Positions 48,380-58,269 of a stretch of DNA of 64,000 nt are shown here, in pieces (positions within the stretch are counted from its first letter, which is position 1; every line of letters begins with the position of its first letter). The position numbers and the translations under genes were made by a program. The notes beneath the pieces were generated by a model that was not told the DNA's origin, did not search any database, and saw only the letters and a program-made list of their open reading frames with translations. The stretch is taken from assembly GCA_036768485.1 (NCBI GenBank), contig JAVLUZ010000724.1, positions 186,001 through 250,000 of the forward strand, read 5' to 3'. This stretch comes from Mermis nigrescens. Lineage: Eukaryota; Nematoda; Enoplea; Mermithida; Mermithidae.

Positions 48380-48612
48380 AAATTTCAGGGTTAGGATGAA
48401 CATCTTATTAGCAAACTATTACAAAAATTTTGATGGAGCATCACAGTATACCAGCATAAGTTTACACTTTTCCCTAAGTCAGGAACCAATGGCCGGATTT
48501 TGTTCAAATTTTCAGGATATGATGTATATAGGCGAGGCATGCTGCGCAAAGAATTTTAGCGTGCAACCTACAGTATACCAATGTTTGTTTACACTGCTTG
48601 ATTTTTAGCAAT
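48380..48612 (+). repeat. Outer 136-bp satellite units, left arm
   Basis: About two units with the landmarks CAGTATACCA, TTTACACTTT, CGGATTTTGTTCAAATTT and GAATTTTAGCG, in the orientation opposite to the inner array at 51690-52860. Mirrored at about 57330-57560. Confidence 0.7.
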
Positions 48613-48791
48613 TTCAAGGATCAAATGTGTGCACGCGCTTAGGCAGGGGTCCAGAGTCAGATGGGGGAACTACCGCCACTTTTCACTGTATGATTTTCGC
48701 CGATCTACGTCAAACACTCATCGATTGATCGTTCGTGATGCATAATATTCTTTTGTTTGCCCACTAAAATGTTGCCACAGATTAGCAATAA

Positions 48792-49357
48792 TTAGGGCAT
48801 TTTTATTATCAGGTTATAATGATTATTAGCAGTGTGCATGTGAATCACCTTGTCAGCTTTAGGTCCTTCAAAAAACGAAATATTGCCATGATATAGTTTT
48901 ATTTGATATTCTGGCACCAAAGCATTTTGAATTTTCTCTACAGCTTCATGCCCATATTTATCTTCATTAATGCTAAGATTAGCTTTGTGCATCAGTTCTA
49001 ATGCTAGCCGTTTTTGCAGAGTACATCGGCTCTTATCTCCTTTCCTAATAGAATCCCATTTTGGGCTATTGTCCAGCTTTGATATTCCTGTTACAACTGC
49101 TCGAAGTAAGGATAAATTATCGTTTGAGGTGATTTCAATATATCCACCTCCATTTTTACAAAACTCCCTCACATCAGGTTCAGGCCAGTTCCGGTTTGTT
49201 GTTTTTTATCTACAATAACTATTTTGAAAGCTATGTCCTCGCTTAAGCAAAAGTCCTTCTTAGACTGGGCTACATTTTCTATAATGCTCAAAACCTTGTC
49301 AGCATTTATATACTCACGTTGAGTAAATGGAACTAATACAGGAGCAAGCTGATGCAT
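48792..49357 (-). pseudogene. PolB-like N-terminal fragment, left arm
   Basis: Two overlapping minus-strand frames (49357-49169, 62 codons; 49172-48792, 126 codons) cover one protein region broken by frameshift. Recognisable blocks are KWDSIRKG, an L..ELMHKA helix, a KIQNALVPEYQI strand, then FFEGPKADK and a NNHYNLIIKMP end. This order resembles the N-terminal module of protein-primed B-family DNA polymerases of Polinton/Maverick elements and related viruses. The exonuclease and polymerase domains that should follow are absent, because the frame stops right after the module. In the family the full protein copies the element's own DNA. This fragment could not. The family call rests on motif memory only. 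Confidence 0.5.
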
Positions 49358-49359
49358 TG

Positions 49360-50240
49360 TACTTTATAACACTAGTACAGAAGAGTTTTTCGGCGCTTAC
49401 TCCAGTCTCAAGAAGCTTACAGTGTTAAAATGCTTAAGATCCTATCAAATAAGCTATTATTCTTAAACTTAAGCAATAGCTGAATATAATTATATTTTTA
49501 TTATATTATTATTTCATTGGCTCATACCTCAGAAGCTATAGGGATATCCAGCAGAAGCTGCATATATCAAAGTTATCAATCATGTACCCTCTCTATTAAT
49601 ATCATAGTACCCTAGCTTTTTGATATAAATCTTCTGTAGGAGGGTAAAAATATGTAGCAAATAGTTGAAAAGTATTGGATTCTTGGAGTTCCTCGATCGA
49701 AGAGGCGGTAGTTTTCTGAGAATTAACTTGCCCAAATTCCTAAATTTCATGCAATGTTCTATAATTTTTAGTTAAAATTTGGGGATATATTTGTCAAAAA
49801 ATTACTTCAAACACAAAAAACATGATAATTTTGCATAGTCTATTCATATACTCTACAATTTCTGATAAACTATGGCTAAATTTTGCGTGACTCATTTGAT
49901 TTATTTACTTTGTGGAAAGAACTATGTTTTTTTCACACGGTAGTTGAAGAATTATATGACAGGCTGAAGCAAACCATACATAAATATCGATGAAGTTCCA
50001 TGGCTTTTAGACAAACACTAAGCCATTTGTGTACGTGCAGAAAATACATTCAATTTTCCCAAAATTCAAATCTAATCAAGCATTTTATACTATGAGGAAC
50101 ATGACTATATTCCAGTAGATGAGTTTCGGGATTTTGACCATTGTCGAGTTTTTGTCATTTTTCTGCATTCTCTGTATGCTAGTGTATGTATAGTCTACAG
50201 AATTTGTCAGCAATCCTGGAGCAATGCCATATTAACATGA
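49360..50240. other. Non-coding middle of the left arm
   Basis: Mirrored at about 55690-56575. A very A/T-rich block (ATTATATTTTTATTATATTATTA) lies near 49490 and again near 56440, upstream of the polymerase-like frame in each arm. It could contain its promoter. No open frame is conserved between arms here. Confidence 0.5.
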
Positions 50241-50244
50241 AGAT

Positions 50245-51360
50245 TATCCAAATTTTGCAAGAAATTTTCCAAATTTTACAAAAAATTTCCCAAACTTAAC
50301 AAAAAATATTCCAAACTTGGCTAAATTCCTATGCTTAAGCAAGTAAAATTTATTCCAAACTTTACAAAAAATATTCCAAACTTTACAAAAAATATTTCAC
50401 CCTTTACAAAGAATATTCCAAACTTTACAAAAAAATATTTTAAATTTACAAAAAATATTACAGACTTTACAAAAATTGTTGAAACTTTACAAAAAAATTT
50501 TCGAAACTAGAAATTTTTAGATCAATACTGATGACACAGATGAAATTATGTATTCATCAATCGCTTATGTGTGGAGGTTTGCAAAGTAAAACCTAGCCTC
50601 AGGGCTTGAGAATTCCCTACCCCCCCTAGTTGAACAGCAGGCATAGATCGCCCAATTCCAAGCGTGTTAATGCATTATATACTAAAAGTGATGATTTAAA
50701 GGTGAAAGCACATATGTTTGCAGGTTTAACAAATTTAGGCGTCCGCATTAATCTTTGCAAATTTTATCAACTGACGATTAGGAAATGAATGTATGAAGTA
50801 GAACTGATTCATGGATTAGTCTACAAATTTTGCAATGTGACCTTTATAGTGTTCACAAGCGGAAAATCAATCCTTATAGGTGCAAAAGAGGAGCATGAGT
50901 TGCACCGGGCATATAAAATAGAGTCAACGATGCTTGAGAAATGCAGATCAGATACATAAAATTTGACACTTTACAAAACAATTCCCAAATTTGACAATAA
51001 ATATTCCAAACTTTACAAAAAACATTCCAAACTTTACAAAAAACATTCCAAACTTTACTAAAAAATATTCCAAACTTTACAAAAAACATTCCAAACTTTA
51101 CAAAAAATATTCCAAACTTTACAAAAAATATTCCAAACTCTACAAAAGCATTATGCTTAAGCATGTAAAATTTATTCCAAATTTTACAAAAAATATTCCA
51201 AACTTTACAAAAAATATTCCAAATCTCACAAAAAATATTCCAATTTTTACAAGAAATATTCCAAACTTTACAAAAAATATTCCAAATTTTACAAAAATTA
51301 TTCCAAACTTTACAAGAAATATTCCAAACTTTACAAAAAATATTCCAAACTTTGCTAATT
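50245..51360 (-). repeat. Arrays of ~21-bp repeat, left arm
   Basis: Units close to TTCCAAACTTTACAAAAAATA form two arrays (about 50245-50515 and 50965-51360) separated by about 450 bp of unique sequence. Read as protein, the second array gives heptads NIPNFTK, but the frame is interrupted elsewhere and in the other arm, so it is probably not coding. Mirrored at 54640-54970 and 55430-55695. Confidence 0.9.
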
Positions 51361-51689
51361 TTTAGATCAATACTGATGACATGGATGAAGTTACGTGTTC
51401 ATTAATGAATTTTGTGTGGAGGTTTATAAAGTAAACGCTAGCTCAGGGTTTAAAAATTCCCACAAGTTGAACAGCAGGCAAAGATCGCCCTTTTTCAAGC
51501 GTTTTCTGATAAACTTTGAGAAGCTCAAAATAGCATGATAATCAAATTTGAGCAATGTTTGCCTATACTGGTTGCTCATTTTTTGGCAAAAATAACCCCT
51601 AATGGCATCATTAGACAGGTACTGCTGAAAAATCAAGCATTGTAAAGACAATGCAAATAAAAAATCAGCATACAGTAGGTCGTGCGCTA

Positions 51690-52860
51690 AAATTTTGTAC
51701 ATAGCACAGCTAAGGTTTATATATCATATCCTGAAAATTTGAACAAAATCCGGCTAGCGGTTCTTGTAATATAGTGCTATGCGAGAAAGTGTAAAGTAAA
51801 TTAGTATACTGTATGCTGCGCTCTAAAATTGTGTACATAGCACAGCTAAGGTTTATACGTCATATTCTGAAAATTTGAACAAGATCCGGCTGGTGTTTCT
51901 TGGAATATAGTGCTATATGAGAAAGTGTAAAGTAAACTGGTATACTGTAGACTGCGCGCTAAAATTCTGTACATAGCACAACTAAGGTTTGTACATCATA
52001 TCCTAAAAATTCGAACAAAATCCGGCTAGTGATTCTTGGAATAGAGTGCTATACGAGAAAGTGTAAAGTAAACTGGTATACTGTAGACTGCGCGCTAAAA
52101 TTCTGTACATAGCACAGCTAAAGTTTATACATCATATTCTTGAAAATTTCAACCAAATCCAACTGCTGGTTCTTGAATTATAGTGCTATATGAGAAAGTG
52201 TAAACTAATGCTGGTATACTGTATACTGCGCGCTAAAATTTTGTACATAGCACAACTATGGTTTGTACATCATATCCTGAAAATTCGAACAAAATCCGGC
52301 TAGTGATTCTTGGAATAGAGTGCTATACGAGAAAGTGTAAAGTAAAGTGGTATACTGTAGACTGCGCGCTAAAATTCTGTACATAGCACAGCTAAGGTTT
52401 ATATATCCTATCGTTGAAAATTTCAACCAAATCCGACCGCTGATTCTAAAGTTATAGTACCAAATGAGAAAGTGTAAACTAAATTGAGATACTGTAGGTA
52501 TTTCCACAAAACTCTTGTAATAGTTTTCTAATAGGATATGTATACTACCCCTAAAATTTCAACCCAATCCGCCCTCTATTTCTAAAGTTATAGTACTATA
52601 TGAGAAAGTGTAAAGTAAATTGGTATACTGTAGGCTGCGCGCTAAAATTCTGTGCGCAGCATGCCTCGCCTATATACATCATATCCTGAAAATTTGAACA
52701 AAATCCGGCCATTGGTTCTTGAGTTATGCAAAAGTGTAAACTAATGCTAGTATACTGTAGGTTGCGCGCTAAAATTTTGTACATACCATACCTAACATAT
52801 ACTTAACATACTCTGAAAATTTCAGCCTGATCCGATTGCTGGTTCTTGAGTTATACTTAT
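51690..52860 (-). repeat. Inner 136-bp satellite array, left arm
   Basis: About nine units 130-138 bp apart, marked by GAGAAAGTGTAAAGTAAA, TATACTGTAG, GCGCGCTAAAATTCTGTACA and AAATCCGGCT. Unit divergence is moderate. Mirrored at 53330-54330 in the right arm. Confidence 0.9.
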
Positions 52861-52864
52861 TTCA

Positions 52865-53275
52865 AGTTTTCCCCCAGGGAAATTTATCCCTCTCCCTGGC
52901 CCTGGGCCCCTGGCCCTGGGCTGGCGCGCGCCCCTCCCTCCTTAAGCTATAACATCGCCTATGTTATAGCATAGGCTTAGGGCACAGAATCTGCTCCCTG
53001 GCTTTTCTCAGGGAGCAATGATGTAGCATAGGCTGTTGTCCCTGAGAATTAAAAAAAAAAAATTCCTTCCTTGTTTCCATGCTCCCTGAGAAAAGCCAGG
53101 GAGCAGATTCTGAGCCCCTCCGCCTATGCTCTAACATAGGCAATGTTATAGCAAAAGAAGGAAGGGGACGCAAGCGCCAGCCCAGGGCCAGGGGCCCAGG
53201 GTCAGGGGAGGGATAAATTTCCCTGGAGGATATTTCCATGGTGGATGGAAATTTCCCTGGCGGAAAACTTGACAT
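52865..53275. repeat. Palindrome centre: two GC-rich inner ends
   Basis: The left inner end (GGCTGGCGCGCGCCCCTCCCTCC at about 52920) and the right inner end (GCGCCAGCCCAGGGCCAGG at about 53175) face each other. Between them, inverted copies of GAATCTGCTCCCTGGCTTTTCTCAGGGAGC (about 52985-53020 and 53085-53120) flank a poly(A) tract near 53050. The same phrase occurs at the outer ends, so the centre looks like two element termini joined. Confidence 0.8.
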
Positions 53276-53329
53276 AAGTATCACTCAAGAGCCAGCACTC
53301 GAATCAGGCTGAAAATTTTCAGAGTAAAT

Positions 53330-54330
53330 TAGGTATATGTTAGGTATGGTATGTACAAAATTTTAGCGCGCAATGTACAGTGTACTAGCATTAGTTTACA
53401 CTTTTGCATAACTCGAGAACCAATAGGCGGATTTTGTTCAAATTTCCAGGATATGATGTATATAGGCGAGGCATGCTGCGCACAGAATTTTAGCGCGCAG
53501 CCTACAGTATACCAATTTACTTTACACTTTCTCATATAGTACTATAACTTCAGAAATAGAGGGCGGATTGAGTTGAAATTTTAGGGGAGTATACATATCT
53601 TATCACAAAACTATTACAAGAGTTTTGTGGATATACCTACAGTATCTCAAATTTAGTTTACACTTTCTCATTTGGTACTATAAGTTCAGAATTAGCAGTC
53701 GGATTTGGTTAAAATTTTTGCGATAGGATATATAGACCTTAGTTGTGCTATGTACATGAATTTTAGCGCGCAGTCTACAGAGACCAGGTTACTTTTACAC
53801 TTTCTCGTATAGCACAATATTCCAAGAATCCCCAGCCGGATCTTGTTTAAATTTTCAGAATATGACGTATAAACTTTAGCTGTGCTATGTACAGAATTTT
53901 AGCGCGCAGTCTACAGAGACCAGTTTACTTTACACTTTCTCGTATAGCACAATATTCCAAGAATCATCAGCCGGATTTTCTTTCAAACTTTTAGGATATG
54001 ATGTACAAATCTTATTTGTGCTATGCACAGAATTTCAGCGCGCAGTCTACAGTATACCAGTTTACTTTACACTTTCTTATATAGCACTATTTTCCAAGAA
54101 AGACCACCGGATCTTGTTCAAATTTTCAGAATATAAACATTAGCTGTGCTATGTACACAATTTTAGAGCGCAGCATACAGTATACCAATTTACTTTACAC
54201 TTTCTCGCATAGCACTATATTACAAGAACCGCTAGCCGGATTTTGTTGAAATTTTCAGGATATGATATATAAACCTTAGCTGTGCTATGTACAAAATTTT
54301 AGCGCACGACCTACTGTAGGCTGATTTTTT
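53330..54330 (+). repeat. Inner 136-bp satellite array, right arm
   Basis: Mirror image of 51690-52860, with somewhat fewer units. Short open frames along it only translate the satellite. Confidence 0.9.
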
Positions 54331-54639
54331 ATTTGCATTGTCTTTACAATGCTTGATTTTTTAGCAGTACCTGTCTAATGATGCCATTATGGGTTATTTT
54401 TGCCCAATATTGAGCAACCAGTATAGGCAAACATTGCTCAAATTTGATTATCATGCTATTTTGAGCTTCTCAAAGTTTATCAGAAAACGCCTGAAAAAGT
54501 GTGATCTTTGCCTGCTGTTCAAGTTGTGGGAATTTTTAAACCCTGAGCTAGCGTTTACTTTATAAACCTTCACACAAACTTCATCAATGAACACGTAACT
54601 TCATCCATGTCATCAGTATTGATCTAAAAATTAGCTAAG

Positions 54640-55695
54640 TTTAGAATATTTTTTGTAAAGTTTGAAATATTTTTGTGAAGTTTGGAATAATTTTTGTAAT
54701 AATTGGAATATTTTTTGTAGAGTTTGGTAAATATCTTGTAAAGTTTGGAATATTTTTTGTAAAATTTGTAATAAATTTTACATGCTTAAGCATAGTACTT
54801 TGTAGAGTTTGGAATACTTTTTGTAAAGTGTGAAATATTTTTTGTAAAGTTTGGAATGTTTTTTGTAAAGTTTGGAATATTTTTTGTAAAGGTTAGAATG
54901 TTTTTTGTAAAGTTTGGAATCTTTTGGAAAGTTTGGAATATTTTTGTCAAATTTGGTAATTGTTTTGTAAAGTGTCAAATTTTAAGTATCTGATCTGCAT
55001 TTCTCAAGCATCGTTGACTCTATTTAATATGCCCGGTGCAACTCATGCTCCTCTTTTGCACCTATAAGGATTGATTTTCCGCTCGTGAACACTATAAAGG
55101 TCACATTGCAAAATTTGTAGACTAATCCATGAATCAGTTCCTACTTCAAACATTCATTTCCTAATCGTCAGTTGATAAAATTTGCAAAGATTAATGCGGA
55201 CGCCTAAATTTGTTAAACCTGCAAACATATGGTGGTTTCACCTTTAAATCATCACTTTTAGTATATAATGCATTGACACGCCCGGAATTGGGCAATCTAT
55301 GCCTGCTGTTTAACTAGGGGGATGGGAATTCATAAGGCCTGAGGCTAGGTTTTACTTTACAAACCTTCATACATAAGCGATTGATGAATACAAAACTTCA
55401 TTTGTGTCATCAGTATTGATCTGAAAATTTCTAAAGTTTCAACAATTTTTGTATAGTCTGTAATATTTTTTGTAAATTCAAAATATTTTTGTAAAGTTTG
55501 GAATATTTTTTGTAAAGGGTGATATATTTTTTGTAAAGTTTGGAATATTTTTTGTAAAGTTTGGAATAAATTTTACTTGCTTAAGCATAGGAATTTTGCC
55601 AAGTTTGGAATATTTTCTGTTAAGTTTGGGATATTTTGTGTTAAGTTTGGGAAATTTTTTGTAAAATTTGGAAAATTTCTTGCAAAGTTTGGATA
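54640..55695 (+). repeat. Arrays of ~21-bp repeat, right arm
   Basis: Two arrays (54640-54970 and 55430-55695) of GTTTGGAATATTTTTTGTAAA units, the inverse of the left arm, separated by the same unique spacer. Confidence 0.9.
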
Positions 55696-56577
55696 ATCTT
55701 CATGTAATATGGCATTGCTCCAGGATTGCTGACAAATTCTGTAGGCTATACATACACTAGCATACAGAGAATGCAGAAAAATGACAAAGAATCGACAATG
55801 GTCAAAATCCCGAAATCATCTACTGGAATATAGTCATGTTCCTCACAGTATAAAATGCTTGATTAGATTTGAATTTTGGGAAAATTGCATGTATTTTCTG
55901 ACGTACACAAATGGCTTAGTGTTTGTTCAAAAGCCATAGAACTTCATTGATATTTATGTATGGTTTGCTTCAGCCTGTCATGTAATTCTTCAAATACCGT
56001 GTGAAACAAACATAATTCTTTCCACAAAGTAAATGAATCAAATGAGTCACGCAAAATTTAGCCATATTTTATCAGAGCTTGTAGAGTAAATGAATAGACT
56101 ATGCAAAATTATCATGTTTTTTGTGTTTGAAGTAATTTTTGACAGATATACCCCCAAATTTTAACTACAAATTATAGAACATTGCATGAAATTTAGGAAT
56201 TTGGCAAGTTAATTCACAGAAAACTTCCGCCTCTTCGATCGAGGAACTCCAAGAATGCAGTACTTTCCAACTATTTTCTACATATTTTTACTCTCCTACA
56301 GAAGATTTATATCAAAAAAGCTAGGGTACTATGATATTAATAGAGAGGGTACATGGTTGATATCTTTGATATATGCAGCTTCTGCTGAATTTCCCAACAG
56401 CTTCTGAGGTTTAAGCCTATGAAATAATAATATAATAAAAATATAATTATATTCAGCTATTGCTTAAGTTTAAGAAATATAGCTTTTTTGATAGGTTTTT
56501 AAGCATTTTAAAACTGTAAGCTTCTTGAGACAGGAGTAAGCGCCGAAAAACTCTTCTGTACTAGTGTTATAAGTACA

Positions 56578-57143
56578 ATGCACCAGCTTGCTCCTGTATT
56601 AGTTCCATTTACTCAACGTGAGTATATAAATGCTGACAAGGTTTGGAGCATTATAGAAAATGTAGCCCAGTCTAAGAAGGACTTTTGCTTAAGCGAGGAC
56701 ATAGCTTTCAAAATAATTATTGTTGATAAAAACAACAAACCGGAACTGGCCTTGAACCTGATGTGAGGGAGTTTTGAAAAATGGAGGTGGATATATTGAA
56801 ATCACCTCAAAACGATAATTTATCCTTACCTCGAGCAATTGTAACAGGAATATCAAAGCTGGACAATAGCCCAAAATGGGATTCTATTAGGAAAGGAGAT
56901 AAGAACCGATGTACTCTGCAAAAACGGCTAGCATTAGAACTGATGCACAAAGCTAATCTTAGCATTAATGAAGATAAATATGGGCTTGAAGCTGAAGAGA
57001 AAATTCAAAATGCTTTGGTGCCAGAGTATCAAATAAAACTATATCATGGCAATATTTTGTTTTTTGAAGGACCTAAAGCTGACAAGGTGATTCATGTGCA
57101 CACTGCTAATAATCAATATAACCTGATAATAAAAATGCCCTAA
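56578..57143 (+). pseudogene. PolB-like N-terminal fragment, right arm
   Basis: Mirror copy of 48792-49357: frames 56578-56766 (62 codons) and 56781-57143 (120 codons), again in different reading frames. The LPRAIVTGI block is kept here, while the left arm has LLRAVVTGI. Over about 110 comparable residues roughly eight differ, mostly as non-silent changes, which suggests drift rather than selection since the arms separated. It ends at the same IIKMP plus stop as the left copy. Confidence 0.5.
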
Positions 57144-57584
57144 TTATTGCTAATCTGTGGCAACATTTTAGTGAGCTAACAAAAGAATATTATGCATCAC
57201 GAACGATCAATCGATGAGTGTTTGACGTAGATCGGCGAAAATCATACAGTGTAAAGTGGCGGTAGTGTCCCCAATCTGACTCTGGACCCCTGCCTAAGCG
57301 CGTAGCACACAATTGATCCTTAAAATTGCTAAAAATCAAGCAGTGTAAACAAACATTGGTATACTGTTGGTTGCGCGCTAAAATTCTTTGCGCAGCATGC
57401 CTCGCCTATATACATCATATCCTGTAAAATTTGATTTAAATCCGACCATTAGTTCTTGAGTTATGCAAAAGTGTAAACTACTGCTAGTATACTGTGGGTG
57501 CTCCATCAAAATTTTTGTAATAGTTTGCTGATAAGGTGTTCATCCAAACCCTAAAATTTCAGCCCAATCCGACCGCTAATTCTT

Positions 57585-57826
57585 TATTTATTTCCGCCAG
57601 GGAAATTTCCCCTATGGAAATTTCCCTCCACACGGAAATTTCCCCAGGGAAATTTCCCTTCCCTGGCCCTAGGCTGACGCGCGCCCCCTCCCTCCTTATG
57701 CTACAACACAGCCTATGCTACATCATTGCTCCCTGAGAAAAGCCAGGGAGCAGATTCTGAGCCCTCCGCCTATGCTATAACATAGGATATGTTATAGCGT
57801 TGCCCTAGGGAAACACGGTTAACTAC
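57585..57826 (-). repeat. GC-rich outer end, right arm
   Basis: The run of GGGAAATTTCC-type units and GCGCGCCCCCTCCCTCC leads to the terminal GTTGCCCTAGGGAAACACGG and TTAACTAC at the element end. Confidence 0.8.
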
Positions 57827-57834
57827 TATCCCAA

Positions 57835-58110
57835 CTCATAATCGAAAAAGTTGGCAGAGAAATCTTGGACAAAATCTGATTTTTTACTCAGCCACTATAG
57901 TGTAAAGTTTAAACCCGTGGTACTAACTGCGTAGTACATTTCTGTCAGAAAACTTTTCTTAAAGCTCATAACCGGACTTGTTGGCAGACATAAACAAGTC
58001 GAAAACTCGACCAAAATGTGTCTCTTCACCCCCAGATTTTCGCACACTTTACACTCCCATTCGAGAACTAAGGCTAAATTCAAAAAACAAAAAAGTGTCA
58101 TCTGCAGAAC
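57835..58110 (-). repeat. R3 copy e, inverted, right part
   Basis: It continues the R3 sequence interrupted at 48119: AAAAAGTTGGCAGAGAAATCTT, AACTTTACA-type blocks and CTCATAACCGGACTTGTTGGC match R3 copies a-c in inverse order. It fades out near 58110. Confidence 0.7.
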
Positions 58111-58179
58111 CTAAATAGATGAATAAGTCAAATGAAGTGCATGGTTTTGCCAAAAGAATTAAAAAAATGAAAAAAGTTA

Positions 58180-58265
58180 GTATTCAGAAGACTTGAACCT
58201 ATTATTCTTTTTTAAATCCACATGCGAGAACGGATACGTCAGCCATTGCACCAACTCAACTCGCA
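58180..58265 (-). repeat. tRNA-like sequence
   Basis: On the minus strand TGGTGCAATGGCTGACG (A-box-like, about 58237-58253) and AGGTTCAAGTCTTC (B-box-like, about 58187-58200) are spaced as in a tRNA with a long variable region or a SINE head. No acceptor stem closes cleanly. Confidence 0.35.
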
Positions 58266-58269
58266 AGCG

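Larger units (their letters stand above)
48128..57826. mobile_element. 9.7-kb palindromic (fold-back) element with DNA polymerase fragment in each arm
   Basis: Both ends read GTAGTTAACCGTGTTTCCCTA inward. The 8-mers TATCCTAA (48120-48127) and TATCCCAA (57827-57834) flank it, and other R3 copies show the uninterrupted target. Nearly the whole element is an inverted repeat whose arms meet near 53055. In each arm, from outside in: GC-rich end; about two 136-bp satellite units; a broken open frame of about 190 codons resembling a Polinton/virus-type PolB N-terminus; about 0.9 kb of non-coding sequence; two arrays of a roughly 21-bp A/T repeat; about nine 136-bp units; and a GC-rich inner end. No transposase, integrase, protease, ATPase or capsid gene is seen. 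It is probably a non-autonomous derivative of a self-synthesising element. The arms differ at several percent of sites, so simple assembly duplication is unlikely. Confidence 0.85.

Noticed and set aside
50991..51365. 124-codon open frame of NIPNFTK heptads
   Set aside because: It is a translation of the 21-bp array. The mirrored arm does not keep the same frame over the same length, and unit changes are not silent-biased.
52596..53539. Similar open frames of about 60 codons on both strands near the palindrome centre
   Set aside because: They are translations of 136-bp satellite units. Neighbouring units in the array carry stops.
50245..55695. CRISPR array
   Set aside because: The 21-bp and 136-bp repeats are contiguous or nearly so, with no unique spacers of even length. 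The genome is eukaryotic.
48128..57826. Assembly artefact as the explanation of the large palindrome
   Set aside because: The arms differ by substitutions and indels at several percent, including different frameshifts in the polymerase-like frame. The ends are flanked by a duplication of the target, so a false inverted join is unlikely though not excluded.
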